Positions 1 through 7,800 of a stretch of DNA of 8,656 nucleotides are shown piece after piece. Positions within the stretch are counted from its first letter, which is position 1. Every line of letters starts with the position of its first letter. Source of the stretch: Legionellaceae bacterium (GTDB lineage Bacteria > Pseudomonadota > Gammaproteobacteria > Legionellales > Legionellaceae). The notes under the pieces are model-generated. The model did no database searches, was not told the origin of the DNA, and saw only the letters and a list, made by a program, of their open reading frames with translations. The stretch covers positions 1-8,656 of the forward strand of contig JAHFRX010000061.1 in assembly GCA_023266075.1 (NCBI GenBank), read 5' to 3'. The position numbers and the translations under genes were made by a program.

Positions 1-77
1 TCTAAGGCAGTCAAAACAAAGAATGGACATTTAAGCCGATTAATTGTACACTTAGGCATTATTTTAGGAAATAACTT

Positions 78-1589
78 ATGCTTAAACGTTCTTTATCCGC
101 GATGATGTCAACGATGGCTGATGATAGTCACCGTCTTACCGATACGTCCACTACAGCCAGGAAAACAAGCCGAAAAGAGCCATTTGAAATACTAAAAGAG
201 AAAATTTTTCACAACTTTAAGAGCATATGGATCAGTGCGTTAATCAAGAGGACACGCAACCAACTGAATGAAAAACAATTCGATTACATCAATCGCTTTT
301 TATCAGAAAATAAAGCTATCGCCAGGATTATTCATCAATTCGCTGAAAAAATTACATCCGCACGGATCCCTAGCGCTGAAAAAGAAAAGATCCTCGCGTG
401 GTATATCAAGGGCATCAAAGAATCAGCACGGATAGGCCCACAATTGTCTCTTTCTATCTCCCGGTTTTTAAACGAAACAGTGACTGGAATAATCGCTGCA
501 TTAGACATCGATGAATTTGATCCCGGCCTGCTCGACATCGACCTCGTCATGGAGGAAAAAGAAAACGCACTCACCGAATTAACAGATATCATTTTAGACA
601 GTGAATTAGCTTCTGAACCAACTGACGATCGTGAGCATTACACCGAAGAGCGATTACAGCGCCGTTACGATAGCTTAGCAAGACTACTCAGTTTAAAACC
701 AGGATTTTCTGTTGTATCTGCCGTGACTATTGTTGAAGGTCAACTAATCATTGGCGCGAATGCCAGTGGCACCGAGTCGGCAGATCATTTAGCTGACGTT
801 ATATGGAGAAAATTAGACATTATTCGTCTATTTTTATATCAAACAAATCATCCTGATTTTAATTTATATGAATTACCAAATGCGATCAGTCTCTGTGTTG
901 ATAGTCTTTATGCTACTGGCGGTACGGCTCAAAATAAAACTATATTGGCACAAGCTTTACTTAAATTACGTCATGCTACGGGAGTAAGCCCTACCTCGGC
1001 TGCATCGCCTGACACATTTTCCTTAGAAGAAACACGAGCGATTGTAGGGCTAGATACATTTACTATTTTACTGCCGAAAGGAAAAATTAGAGCCGGTGAT
1101 CGCACGGAAAGCCATATCGCTCAATACACTGCAAACGCCACATCCATTTTGAAATCAGAACCGCTCCCCGTTCATACGTCATTACAATCCACCTTGGTGA
1201 AGCATTTTCATGCCGAGCAGCTCATTGCCTATTATTTACAACACATTAAAACCTATCCACTGGAAGAAGAAACTTTACCTAAAATACGTATTGGTGTCTC
1301 CAAGCTATGTTGTAAAACATGCAATGATGCCCTTCAGCGTTTAAATCGACTACAGACCCGGGGAACACACGGCGTTGCTTATGAAGGCACTGTCGATCTT
1401 TTTGCAGAAACAGTCCATCAACCAGCAGCCACAGCACCAGGAACACCAGCTCGTGAAAAACATCCGTCACCAACGCATGCTCTTTCAAGTCCTTTTTTCT
1501 CGCCAGGCATCAAACCTAGCCTTCAGATCGATGAAGAATCATCTGATGTTCTCCAAGCTGGTGTTATAGGCCTTAGTGGCTTTTTTTAA
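78..1589 (+). CDS. Putative OTT_1508-like deaminase-fold protein, candidate secreted effector
   Basis: A 503-residue protein with no signal peptide or clear membrane segment. Residues 33-205 look mostly helical and charged and I recognise no family there. A likely beta-hairpin (211-229, ending IGANAS) is followed by a helical stretch, then H378-A-E380 at the start of a helix and C412-x2-C415 after the strand KIRIGVSKL (402-410), then RGTHG (428-432) and another strand. HAE plus CxxC is the zinc-binding and proton-shuttle signature of the cytidine deaminase-like superfamily; the GVSK-CC-x2-C and RGTHG surroundings are as I recall from the OTT_1508-like deaminases of intracellular bacteria and fungi. 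A low-complexity Pro/Thr/Ala linker (about 447-480) precedes an acidic tail. The start is supported by TAGGAA at 65-70, 7 nt before ATG. The 3' end overlaps the converging gene by 17 nt. Inferred role: a deaminase toxin or host-directed effector; the substrate is unknown. The gene is certain, the family call moderate. Confidence 0.65.
   Translation: MLKRSLSAMMSTMADDSHRLTDTSTTARKTSRKEPFEILKEKIFHNFKSIWISALIKRTRNQLNEKQFDYINRFLSENKAIARIIHQFAEKITSARIPSAEKEKILAWYIKGIKESARIGPQLSLSISRFLNETVTGIIAALDIDEFDPGLLDIDLVMEEKENALTELTDIILDSELASEPTDDREHYTEERLQRRYDSLARLLSLKPGFSVVSAVTIVEGQLIIGANASGTESADHLADVIWRKLDIIRLFLYQTNHPDFNLYELPNAISLCVDSLYATGGTAQNKTILAQALLKLRHATGVSPTSAASPDTFSLEETRAIVGLDTFTILLPKGKIRAGDRTESHIAQYTANATSILKSEPLPVHTSLQSTLVKHFHAEQLIAYYLQHIKTYPLEEETLPKIRIGVSKLCCKTCNDALQRLNRLQTRGTHGVAYEGTVDLFAETVHQPAATAPGTPAREKHPSPTHALSSPFFSPGIKPSLQIDEESSDVLQAGVIGLSGFF
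1568..1587 (+). terminator. Possible weak intrinsic terminator at the end of the deaminase-like gene
   Basis: A short stem pairs AGGCC (1568-1572) with GGCTT (1578-1582), including one G-T wobble, around a 5-nt loop, and runs into seven T (1581-1587). It lies inside the last codons of the rightward gene and also covers the end of the leftward gene. The T-run is good but the stem is only 5 bp, so termination strength is uncertain. Confidence 0.35.
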
Positions 1590-2709
1590 GAGCGTGCAGA
1601 GACACATCTGCAGCATGCGCATTTAAGGAAGATAAGCGCTCTTGAATCATCGAAAATGTATGCTGCAGTGATGGTGCAAAAAGTGGCTGATAATCATTGT
1701 TTGCATTACAATATATCATCATACATCTTTTTTCACGCATACGCTGGTATTGCTCGGGATCCTCCGCTTCTTTAGAATTGTCTTTTGGAATGGCTGTTTT
1801 ATTGAAAATCTGATAAAAAGGCCGCTGATGCTTTGCAGACAACTCATTTATAACAATCATTGGGCTGTCATAGAGCTCTGCCAAATCGTTCATACTAAAA
1901 TGACCAAATTGAGCTTCCGTAGAACAACGTTGATCTACCGCAGATTGAACACACTCAAGGGTGTCTTGTGAAAACCCCAATGACCGTCTGATGATCGAGA
2001 TGACATTCAATAAACTATTTTTAGGTGAAACGTCAAGTAATCGATAATCCATCGCTAATAATTTGTCTTTTATGGGTGCAGAAACGCTACGTTGTGGCTT
2101 GAACATGGAGACCGTTGAAGGCATCTGTAATTTTTTTTCATAATATCTATCTAGCCAAGCAAATACATCATCCAAGTTCTCAGCCGCTTCCTCATGTGTT
2201 TGATTTTGTTTACTGATAAGCTGTGTCGCAATAGTAAATATTAAACCAAAAGCACCTTCCGCATATCCAATATATTCAAGCAATGATTTTGTGTTGGACT
2301 GGCTTGACAACACTGAGCGCACAAAAGCAACTGTTGCTACAGTGGCACCAAATAGAATCGAAAGCCTAGCCAAGCGTGACAAATCACGTTTGACACTATA
2401 GCGTCTTTCCGCTAAATCTGAAAATACTTGAAGCCGAAGACCATTTATTGCCTGCTTAAGCTCATCGCCTGAGGTTTCCCAAATATCCCATTGCGGATAA
2501 TGCTGTCTAACAAACCACTCATACTGATCCTTTTCAAGACACGAATTAATATACAAACTATCAAATGACATAACATGAGATGGTGTTTTTTGAGTGACAG
2601 GATGATGCGCCAACGCTTGTCGACGCCGTAGCTTACTCGTCAGTGTCCCGGCTTCCATATCGGACAACACAACATCTTCATCTTGCTCGGGTACTTGTCC
2701 AAACAACAT
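1573..2709 (-). CDS. Uncharacterised protein with membrane hairpin and degenerate OTU-like C-terminal domain
   Basis: A 378-residue protein. Residues 1-112 are soluble and charged, with no signal peptide. Two hydrophobic stretches (about 113-134 and 143-165) separated by a short polar turn suggest a membrane hairpin, followed by a predicted amphipathic helix (about 170-195). Residues 220-345 resemble an OTU cysteine protease in outline: S-P-K-N-S232-L-L-N-V-I stands where OTU proteins have G-D-G-N-C-L-F-R-A-I; DLAELYDSPMIVIN (275-288) looks like the central 'la...l..pI.V' strand; MIYCNANNDYQPLF (331-344) looks like the terminal catalytic-His strand, with Asp339 in place of His. If that alignment is right, nucleophile and His are both lost and the domain would be a binding module, not an enzyme. 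ATG is preceded by AAGGAG at good spacing. Family assignment is tentative; no known function is claimed. Possibly a translocated, membrane-associated effector. Confidence 0.5.
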   Translation of the reverse strand: MLFGQVPEQDEDVVLSDMEAGTLTSKLRRRQALAHHPVTQKTPSHVMSFDSLYINSCLEKDQYEWFVRQHYPQWDIWETSGDELKQAINGLRLQVFSDLAERRYSVKRDLSRLARLSILFGATVATVAFVRSVLSSQSNTKSLLEYIGYAEGAFGLIFTIATQLISKQNQTHEEAAENLDDVFAWLDRYYEKKLQMPSTVSMFKPQRSVSAPIKDKLLAMDYRLLDVSPKNSLLNVISIIRRSLGFSQDTLECVQSAVDQRCSTEAQFGHFSMNDLAELYDSPMIVINELSAKHQRPFYQIFNKTAIPKDNSKEAEDPEQYQRMREKRCMMIYCNANNDYQPLFAPSLQHTFSMIQERLSSLNAHAADVSLHALKKSH

Positions 2710-2715
2710 ATATAT

Positions 2716-2721
2716 CTCCTT
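2716..2721 (-). promoter_or_regulatory. Strong Shine-Dalgarno fixing the start of the leftward membrane-hairpin gene
   Basis: On the minus strand AAGGAG sits 6 nt before the ATG at 2709-2707. It supports this start over later in-frame Met codons and suggests efficient translation. Confidence 0.75.
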
Positions 2722-2734
2722 AATGTTTAGGGTG

Positions 2735-2745
2735 TGTTGACAACA
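2735..2745. promoter_or_regulatory. Inverted repeat overlapping the -35 box, possible operator
   Basis: TGTTG and CAACA are exact reverse complements around a central A and cover the -35 hexamer in the 87-bp divergent region. A repressor or other regulator could bind here and affect the rightward promoter, perhaps the divergent gene too. Short palindromes also arise by chance, so this is suggestive only. Confidence 0.25.
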
Positions 2746-2764
2746 TTAGCATTCGCTTTATAAT
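2737..2764 (+). promoter_or_regulatory. Consensus sigma70-type promoter for the acid phosphatase-nnrD unit
   Basis: A perfect TTGACA (2737-2742) and a perfect TATAAT (2759-2764) are separated by 16 bp. Transcription would start near 2771, leaving a leader of about 26 nt before the ATG at 2797. The -35 box is embedded in the 11-bp inverted repeat TGTTG-A-CAACA (2735-2745). Both the match and the position are seen directly in the sequence. Confidence 0.8.
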
Positions 2765-2796
2765 TATTCTCCCATCTATATCGTTTTAGAGCCGTC

Positions 2797-3474
2797 ATGA
2801 ATCAGCCTCAAGTCATACTCAATACACTGTTTGCCCTTGTTTGCGCCTTATTCATCGGCACAAAATCATTTGCCGAGCCTGCCAATCTTGGACAACTCAA
2901 AGATGAAATTGCAACGTATCATGCCTCAGGCCAATATGATAAAGAATTTTCGAGCGTCATCAAAGAGGCAGAACACTTTTTGGATGACACAGCAAATCAT
3001 AATGCCGCATCCAAGACGCCAAGAAAATTAGCACTTGTATTAGATATTGATGAGACCAGTCTATCCAACTATCCGCTGATGCAAGCAAATCGATATTGTG
3101 CAAAAATAAGTCAATTCGAGCAAGCGCAACTAGACGCTAACGAACCCGCGCTCAAAGCGACACAACATTTATATCAAAATGCACTTCAACATCATATCGC
3201 TGTCTTTTTTATCACAGGTCGCCCCGAAGCTTTAAAAAATGCAACCGAGAAGAACTTGAAAGCAGAAGGATTTACACAATGGACAGGGATTTATTATAAA
3301 CCAACCCGTTATAAACGCTCATCTGTCATTCCATTCAAATCACGTGTCAGAGCTATTATCGAACAAAAAGGATATAAAATTGTTGCTTCAATCGGTGATC
3401 AACACAGCGATCTACTGGGTGGACACGCGATGAGAACTTTCAAGTTGCCTAATCCACATTATTATATTCCATAA
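2797..3474 (+). CDS. Secreted HAD-superfamily acid phosphatase (class B / e(P4)-like, PF03767 type)
   Basis: A 225-residue phosphohydrolase, probably periplasmic or exported. Residues 1-26 form a Sec signal peptide with hydrophobic core LNTLFALVCALFIG and likely cleavage after SFA; Cys16 is not in a proper lipobox, so a soluble periplasmic protein is favoured over a lipoprotein. HAD motif I is LVLDIDETSLS with nucleophile D83 and acid/base D85; motif II is FFITGRPE (T140); a basic stretch (KPTRYKRSS to K181) supplies motif III; motif IV is SIGDQHSDLLGG (D201, D205), resembling plant vegetative-storage-protein acid phosphatases. Length fits the family. Substrates of relatives are phosphomonoesters, including nucleotides such as NMN for H. 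influenzae e(P4); the substrate here is not determined. The ribosome site is weak (AGAG just before ATG) despite the strong promoter. nnrD follows after 2 nt. Confidence 0.85.
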   Translation: MNQPQVILNTLFALVCALFIGTKSFAEPANLGQLKDEIATYHASGQYDKEFSSVIKEAEHFLDDTANHNAASKTPRKLALVLDIDETSLSNYPLMQANRYCAKISQFEQAQLDANEPALKATQHLYQNALQHHIAVFFITGRPEALKNATEKNLKAEGFTQWTGIYYKPTRYKRSSVIPFKSRVRAIIEQKGYKIVASIGDQHSDLLGGHAMRTFKLPNPHYYIP

Positions 3475-3476
3475 AA

Positions 3477-4328
3477 ATGCAGACGACCTTACCCCCACTC
3501 ACGCTCAAAGAAATCCACAACTGGCTTGGTACGAGGCCATCGAATGCGCATAAAGGCCTTTTCGGACATGTGCTTGTTGTCGGGAGTGATATTGGGATGC
3601 CAGGTGCTGTCCGACTTGCGGCTGAAGGAGCGCTCCGTACTGGTGCAGGTCTTGTCACTATAGTCACGCATAAAGAACATTGTCTTTCTGTCACTTGTGG
3701 TCGTCCAGAACTTCTTTGCTATGGTATTGACACCATCGATAGCGTTTTAGAAAACCTCATAAAAAAATCAACGGTTATTGTGTTGGGCCCAGGTCTCGGA
3801 CAAAGTGCCTGGTCAAAACAACTCTTTGATAATGTCATCTCACAACCGCAACCTAAAATCATTGATGCAGATGGATTAAATTGGCTTGCCAAATCGTCAA
3901 TTTCGCCTTCAGACAACTGGATTTTGACACCACATCCCGGTGAAGCTGCTCGATTGCTGATGCGCTCTCCCAAAGATATTCAACACAATAGAGCAAAAAC
4001 TATCGCTGAACTCGTACAAAAATACACAGGCGTTATCGTTTTGAAAGGCGAAAATTCAATGATTGCAACAACAACACAACCTATCGCAATCTGTACCGCA
4101 GGAAACCCTGGTATGGCAAGCCCTGGGATGGGGGATCTCCTCTCAGGCGTCATTGCAGGATGTGTTGCACAAGGCTTAAGTCTCTGGCAGTCAGCTCGTG
4201 CCGGAGTCCATCTGCATGCTTTAGCGGGAGATATTGCTGCGGCATCTCAAGGACAACGCGGCTTATTAGCCAGTGATTTGCTTCAGGAGCTTCCTTTACT
4301 TATCAATGATCGTGGTCAAGTCCCTTAG
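3477..4328 (+). CDS. nnrD: ADP/ATP-dependent NAD(P)H-hydrate dehydratase (stand-alone)
   Basis: A 283-residue cytoplasmic repair enzyme of the ribokinase-like fold that dehydrates the S-form of damaged NAD(P)HX back to NAD(P)H using ADP or ATP. Visible motifs: HKGLFGHVLVVG (25-36), GALRTGAGLV (51-60), GPGLG (104-108), IDADGLNWL (129-137), LTPHPGEAARLL (150-161), VLKGENS (188-194), and the nucleotide-binding/catalytic GNPGMASPGMGDLLSG with D220 as the expected general base. CGRPELL (74-80) matches the proteobacterial form. It corresponds only to the C-terminal half of E. coli bifunctional NnrDE (about 515 aa); the N-terminal epimerase domain is absent from the window. The ATG lies 2 nt after the phosphatase stop with no recognisable Shine-Dalgarno, so translational coupling is likely. 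It converges on greA with an 11-nt gap and no clear terminator. Confidence 0.93.
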   Translation: MQTTLPPLTLKEIHNWLGTRPSNAHKGLFGHVLVVGSDIGMPGAVRLAAEGALRTGAGLVTIVTHKEHCLSVTCGRPELLCYGIDTIDSVLENLIKKSTVIVLGPGLGQSAWSKQLFDNVISQPQPKIIDADGLNWLAKSSISPSDNWILTPHPGEAARLLMRSPKDIQHNRAKTIAELVQKYTGVIVLKGENSMIATTTQPIAICTAGNPGMASPGMGDLLSGVIAGCVAQGLSLWQSARAGVHLHALAGDIAAASQGQRGLLASDLLQELPLLINDRGQVP

Positions 4329-4339
4329 GGATCTCGACG

Positions 4340-4819
4340 TTAATATTCATAACTCACTTTAATAATTTCATACGCCACCATCCCCCCCGGCGTTTCAACC
4401 ATGACACTATCACCCACAAGCTTTCCAATAACAGCACGCCCTATCGGTGAGCTGAAAGAGATTTTATTCAATTTAATATCAGCTTCATCACTACCCACCA
4501 GTTGATATGTAATTTCTTCCCCTGATCCCACGTTACATAATGTCACGACTGAACCAAAAATCACTTTACCCTGATTTGGTATTTTTCGTGCGTCAATAAT
4601 TTGTACATTAGATAGTTTTGCTTCTAACTCAATAATTCGCCCTTCACTAAAGCTTTGTTGTTCACGTGCAGCGTGATATTCTGCATTTTCTTTTAAATCA
4701 CCATGCGCGCGTGCTGTCGCAATAGCTTCTATAATATGAGGTCTTTCAATCATTTTTAAACGATGTAATTCTTTGTTTAATGCTTCAGCGCCCTCTGGCG
4801 TCATTGGATGTTTTTGCAT
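4340..4819 (-). CDS. greA: Transcription elongation factor GreA
   Basis: A 159-residue factor that enters the RNA polymerase secondary channel and stimulates cleavage of backtracked transcripts. The N-terminal antiparallel coiled coil (about 1-75) contains the conserved ARAHGDLKENAEYHAAREQQ, with tip acids D41 and E44 at the same numbers as in E. coli. The C-terminal FKBP-like domain (about 80-159) has VIFGSVVTL, DEADIKLNKIS, SPIGRAVIGK and ETPGGMVAYEI. The start MQKHPM is chosen because it aligns with E. coli MQAIPM and has GGAG 8 nt upstream; an in-frame ATG 15 nt further upstream (4834) would contain that GGAG directly after it and adds MGERN, not found in the family. The first codons overlap the end of carB by 19 nt, suggesting co-transcription and coupling. 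Confidence 0.96.
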   Translation of the reverse strand: MQKHPMTPEGAEALNKELHRLKMIERPHIIEAIATARAHGDLKENAEYHAAREQQSFSEGRIIELEAKLSNVQIIDARKIPNQGKVIFGSVVTLCNVGSGEEITYQLVGSDEADIKLNKISFSSPIGRAVIGKLVGDSVMVETPGGMVAYEIIKVSYEY

Positions 4820-7800
4820 GTTTCTCTCTCCCATAAATCTTGTAATCGTGTCACTGTTTTTCTATCTTCATATTTCATTGCAAGACAAGCAGCCTCAGCC
4901 CCTGACAACGTTGTTGTATAATTTACCTTAAATTGCAACGCACTCCGCCGGATTGAAAACGAGTCCGCAATCGCTTGTTTACCTTCCGTTGTATTCACAA
5001 TAAAATCAATGTCATTGTTTTTAATATAATCCACAACATGCGGTCGACCTTCAGCAACTTTAAAAACGCGTCGACACTCAATCCCCGCAGCTTGTATCAC
5101 CATTGCTGTACCACGCGTAGCAATCAACTCAAATCCAAGTTCTGTCAACCGTTTTGCAATTTCTCCGATACGCGTTTTATCCGCATCACGCACAGATAAA
5201 AAAGCGCGCTTACGTTTCGTGATATTAGCGCCAGCACCCAGCTGTGCTTTACAATACGCTTGTCCAAAACGTTTCGCAATGCCCATCACTTCCCCCGTTG
5301 ATTTCATTTCAGGCCCTAAAATAGAGTCAACGCCAGAAAACTTAATAAATGGAAATACCGGTAATTTAATCGAGTAAAAGTTTGGGCTCAATTGCTTCTG
5401 TAACAATCCCTGCTCCTCAAGACTTATCCCAACTTTACAACGCGCAGCAATCTTCGCTAAAGGAAGCCCGGTGGCTTTAGAAACAAAAGGCACCGTTCTT
5501 GACGCGCGCGGATTCACTTCTAAAACATAAATATCATCGGCCTGAATCGCAAATTGTGCATTCACTAAACCACACACACCCAGCTCAAGTGCTAAAAGAC
5601 GCATTTGCTCAGCCAAGTCTTGCTGGACAACACTACTTAAACTGAACGGTGGTAACGTACACGCCGAATCGCCTGAATGTACACCAGCTTGCTCAATATG
5701 CTCCATAATAGCACCAATTAATACGTGCTTTCCATCGCACACCGCATCAATGTCCACCTCTATCGCATCATTTAAAAATTTGTCTAACAATACCGGCGAA
5801 TCATGTGAAACGGCAACAGCATTTACCAAATAATGCCGCAAATCATCTTCATTATAAATAATTTCCATCGCTCGACCACCCAATACATAAGAAGGGCGTA
5901 CGACAAGGGGATAGCCAATATCCAACGCTACGGCTATCGCTTCTTTTTCACTACGAACAGTACCATTCGGTGGTTGATGAAGCTTTAATCGTTTAACAAC
6001 TTGCTGAAAACGCTCTCTGTCTTCAGCGTCATCAATCGCATCAGGTTGCGTGCCCAAAATGGGCACGCCGTTGGCCGCTAAGTCTTTTGCTAACTTTAAA
6101 GGTGTCTGTCCACCATAATCAATCACCACACCAAAAGGCTTTTCCAATGCTACAATCGCAAGTACATCTTCTAAGGTAATCGGTTCAAAATACAATCTAT
6201 CAGAGATGTCCACATCGGTTGACACCGTCTCAGGATTACAATTGACCATGATGGTTTCAAAACCAGCTTCACGCAAAGCCATGGTGGCATGAACACAGCA
6301 ATAATCAAATTCAATCCCTTGACCGATACGATTAGGGCCTCCGCCCAAAATCAATATTTTCTGTGAGGACGTAGGCAACGCCTCGCACTCCTCACTATAA
6401 CAAGAATAAAGATACGCTGTTTCACTTGGAAATTCACCCGCACAAGAGTCAATACGCTTATATGTCGGTCGCAAATTAAATGACAACCGTTTCTCACGGA
6501 CCTCAGTCTCTGTGCACTTTAAGATATCCGCCAGATAGCTATCCGCAAAACCCGCCATTTTCAGTTCTTTAAGTGTTACTTCGTCTAACGCACTGAATGA
6601 AACATCTGCAATTGACTGCTCAAGTTGCAGTAATTCTTCGATGTGTTGTAAAAACCAAGGATCAACACGACTTTCTTGATGAATCTCATCTAACGTCAGA
6701 CCGTATCGAAAAGCATCCGCAATATACCATAGACGATCGGGCGTTGGCTCACGTAACAATCCTCGAAGAAGTGCTACATCTGTTCCTGCTTTACATAAAG
6801 GTTGCAATCCATCGCGTCCAATTTCCAAACTCCGAATCGCCTTTTGCAACGACGCTTGAAATGTTTCACCAATGGCCATCACTTCACCAACCGATTTCAT
6901 TTGTGTCGAGAGTGTGGGCGTTGTTTCAGGAAATTTATCAAAATTGAAACGTGGAATTTTTGTCACGACATAGTCAATGGTCGGCTCAAATGAAGCCGGT
7001 GTTTTATGACCCGTGATTTCATTCGTCAACTCATCTAAGGTATACCCCACAGCAAGCTTTGCTGCAATTTTAGCAATCGGGAAACCCGTCGCTTTTGAGG
7101 CGAGAGCCGAGCTTCTCGAGACGCGCGGGTTCATTTCAATGACCAGTAGGCGCCCATCTTCAGGATTAACGGCAAATTGCACGTTAGCCCCACCCGTCTC
7201 AACACCCACGGCGCGCAATATGCGAATTGAGGCATCACGCATTCGTTGATATTCTTTATCCGTCAGCGTTTGAGCAGGTGCCACAGTGATAGAATCTCCC
7301 GTGTGCACACCCATGGGATCAAAATTTTCAATGGAGCACACAATAATACAATTATCTTTCTTATCACGAACGACTTCCATTTCAAATTCTTTCCAGCCTA
7401 AAACGGACTCATCGAGTAATAATTCATGTGTCGGCGAAAGTGCTAAACCTTGCGTACAAATGGCTTCAAACTCTTCCCGATTATAAGCAATACCGCCACC
7501 ACTCCCACCCATCGTAAAAGAGGGGCGAATAATCGTCGGAAAGCCTAAAAGTGCTTGTACAGAAAAAGCCTCTTCTAAGCTATGTGCAATCGCAGACCGC
7601 GGCATATCAAGACCAATTTTTTTCATCAACTGTCGAAATTTATCTCGATCTTCAGCGCGGTCAATGGCGTCTTTTGTTGCCCCAATGAGTTCAACGTGGT
7701 ATTTCTCTAATATCCCTTCTCGCACTAAATCAAGCGCGCAATTTAAAGCCGTTTGTCCACCCATCGTCGGTAGGAGCGCGTCGGGGCGCTCTCTTTCAAT

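Noticed and set aside
30..45. Two TTAA motifs upstream of the deaminase-like gene, as a possible PmrA-type box
   Set aside because: The TTAA cores are 9 nt apart, not the 11 expected for the Legionella/Coxiella PmrA direct repeat, and the flanks do not match.
1375..1569. A second plus-strand frame inside the deaminase-like gene (64 codons)
   Set aside because: It is in another frame of the Pro/Thr-rich tail with no ribosome site; Gln/His-rich composition is a shadow of the real frame.
4322..4334. Small palindrome between nnrD and greA as a shared terminator
   Set aside because: The stem is only about 4 bp around TTA and neither strand has a T-run after it.
6597..6947. A 116-codon open frame on the plus strand within carB
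   Set aside because: It lies wholly antisense to well-conserved carB sequence and has no ribosome site or recognisable motif; it is a shadow frame.
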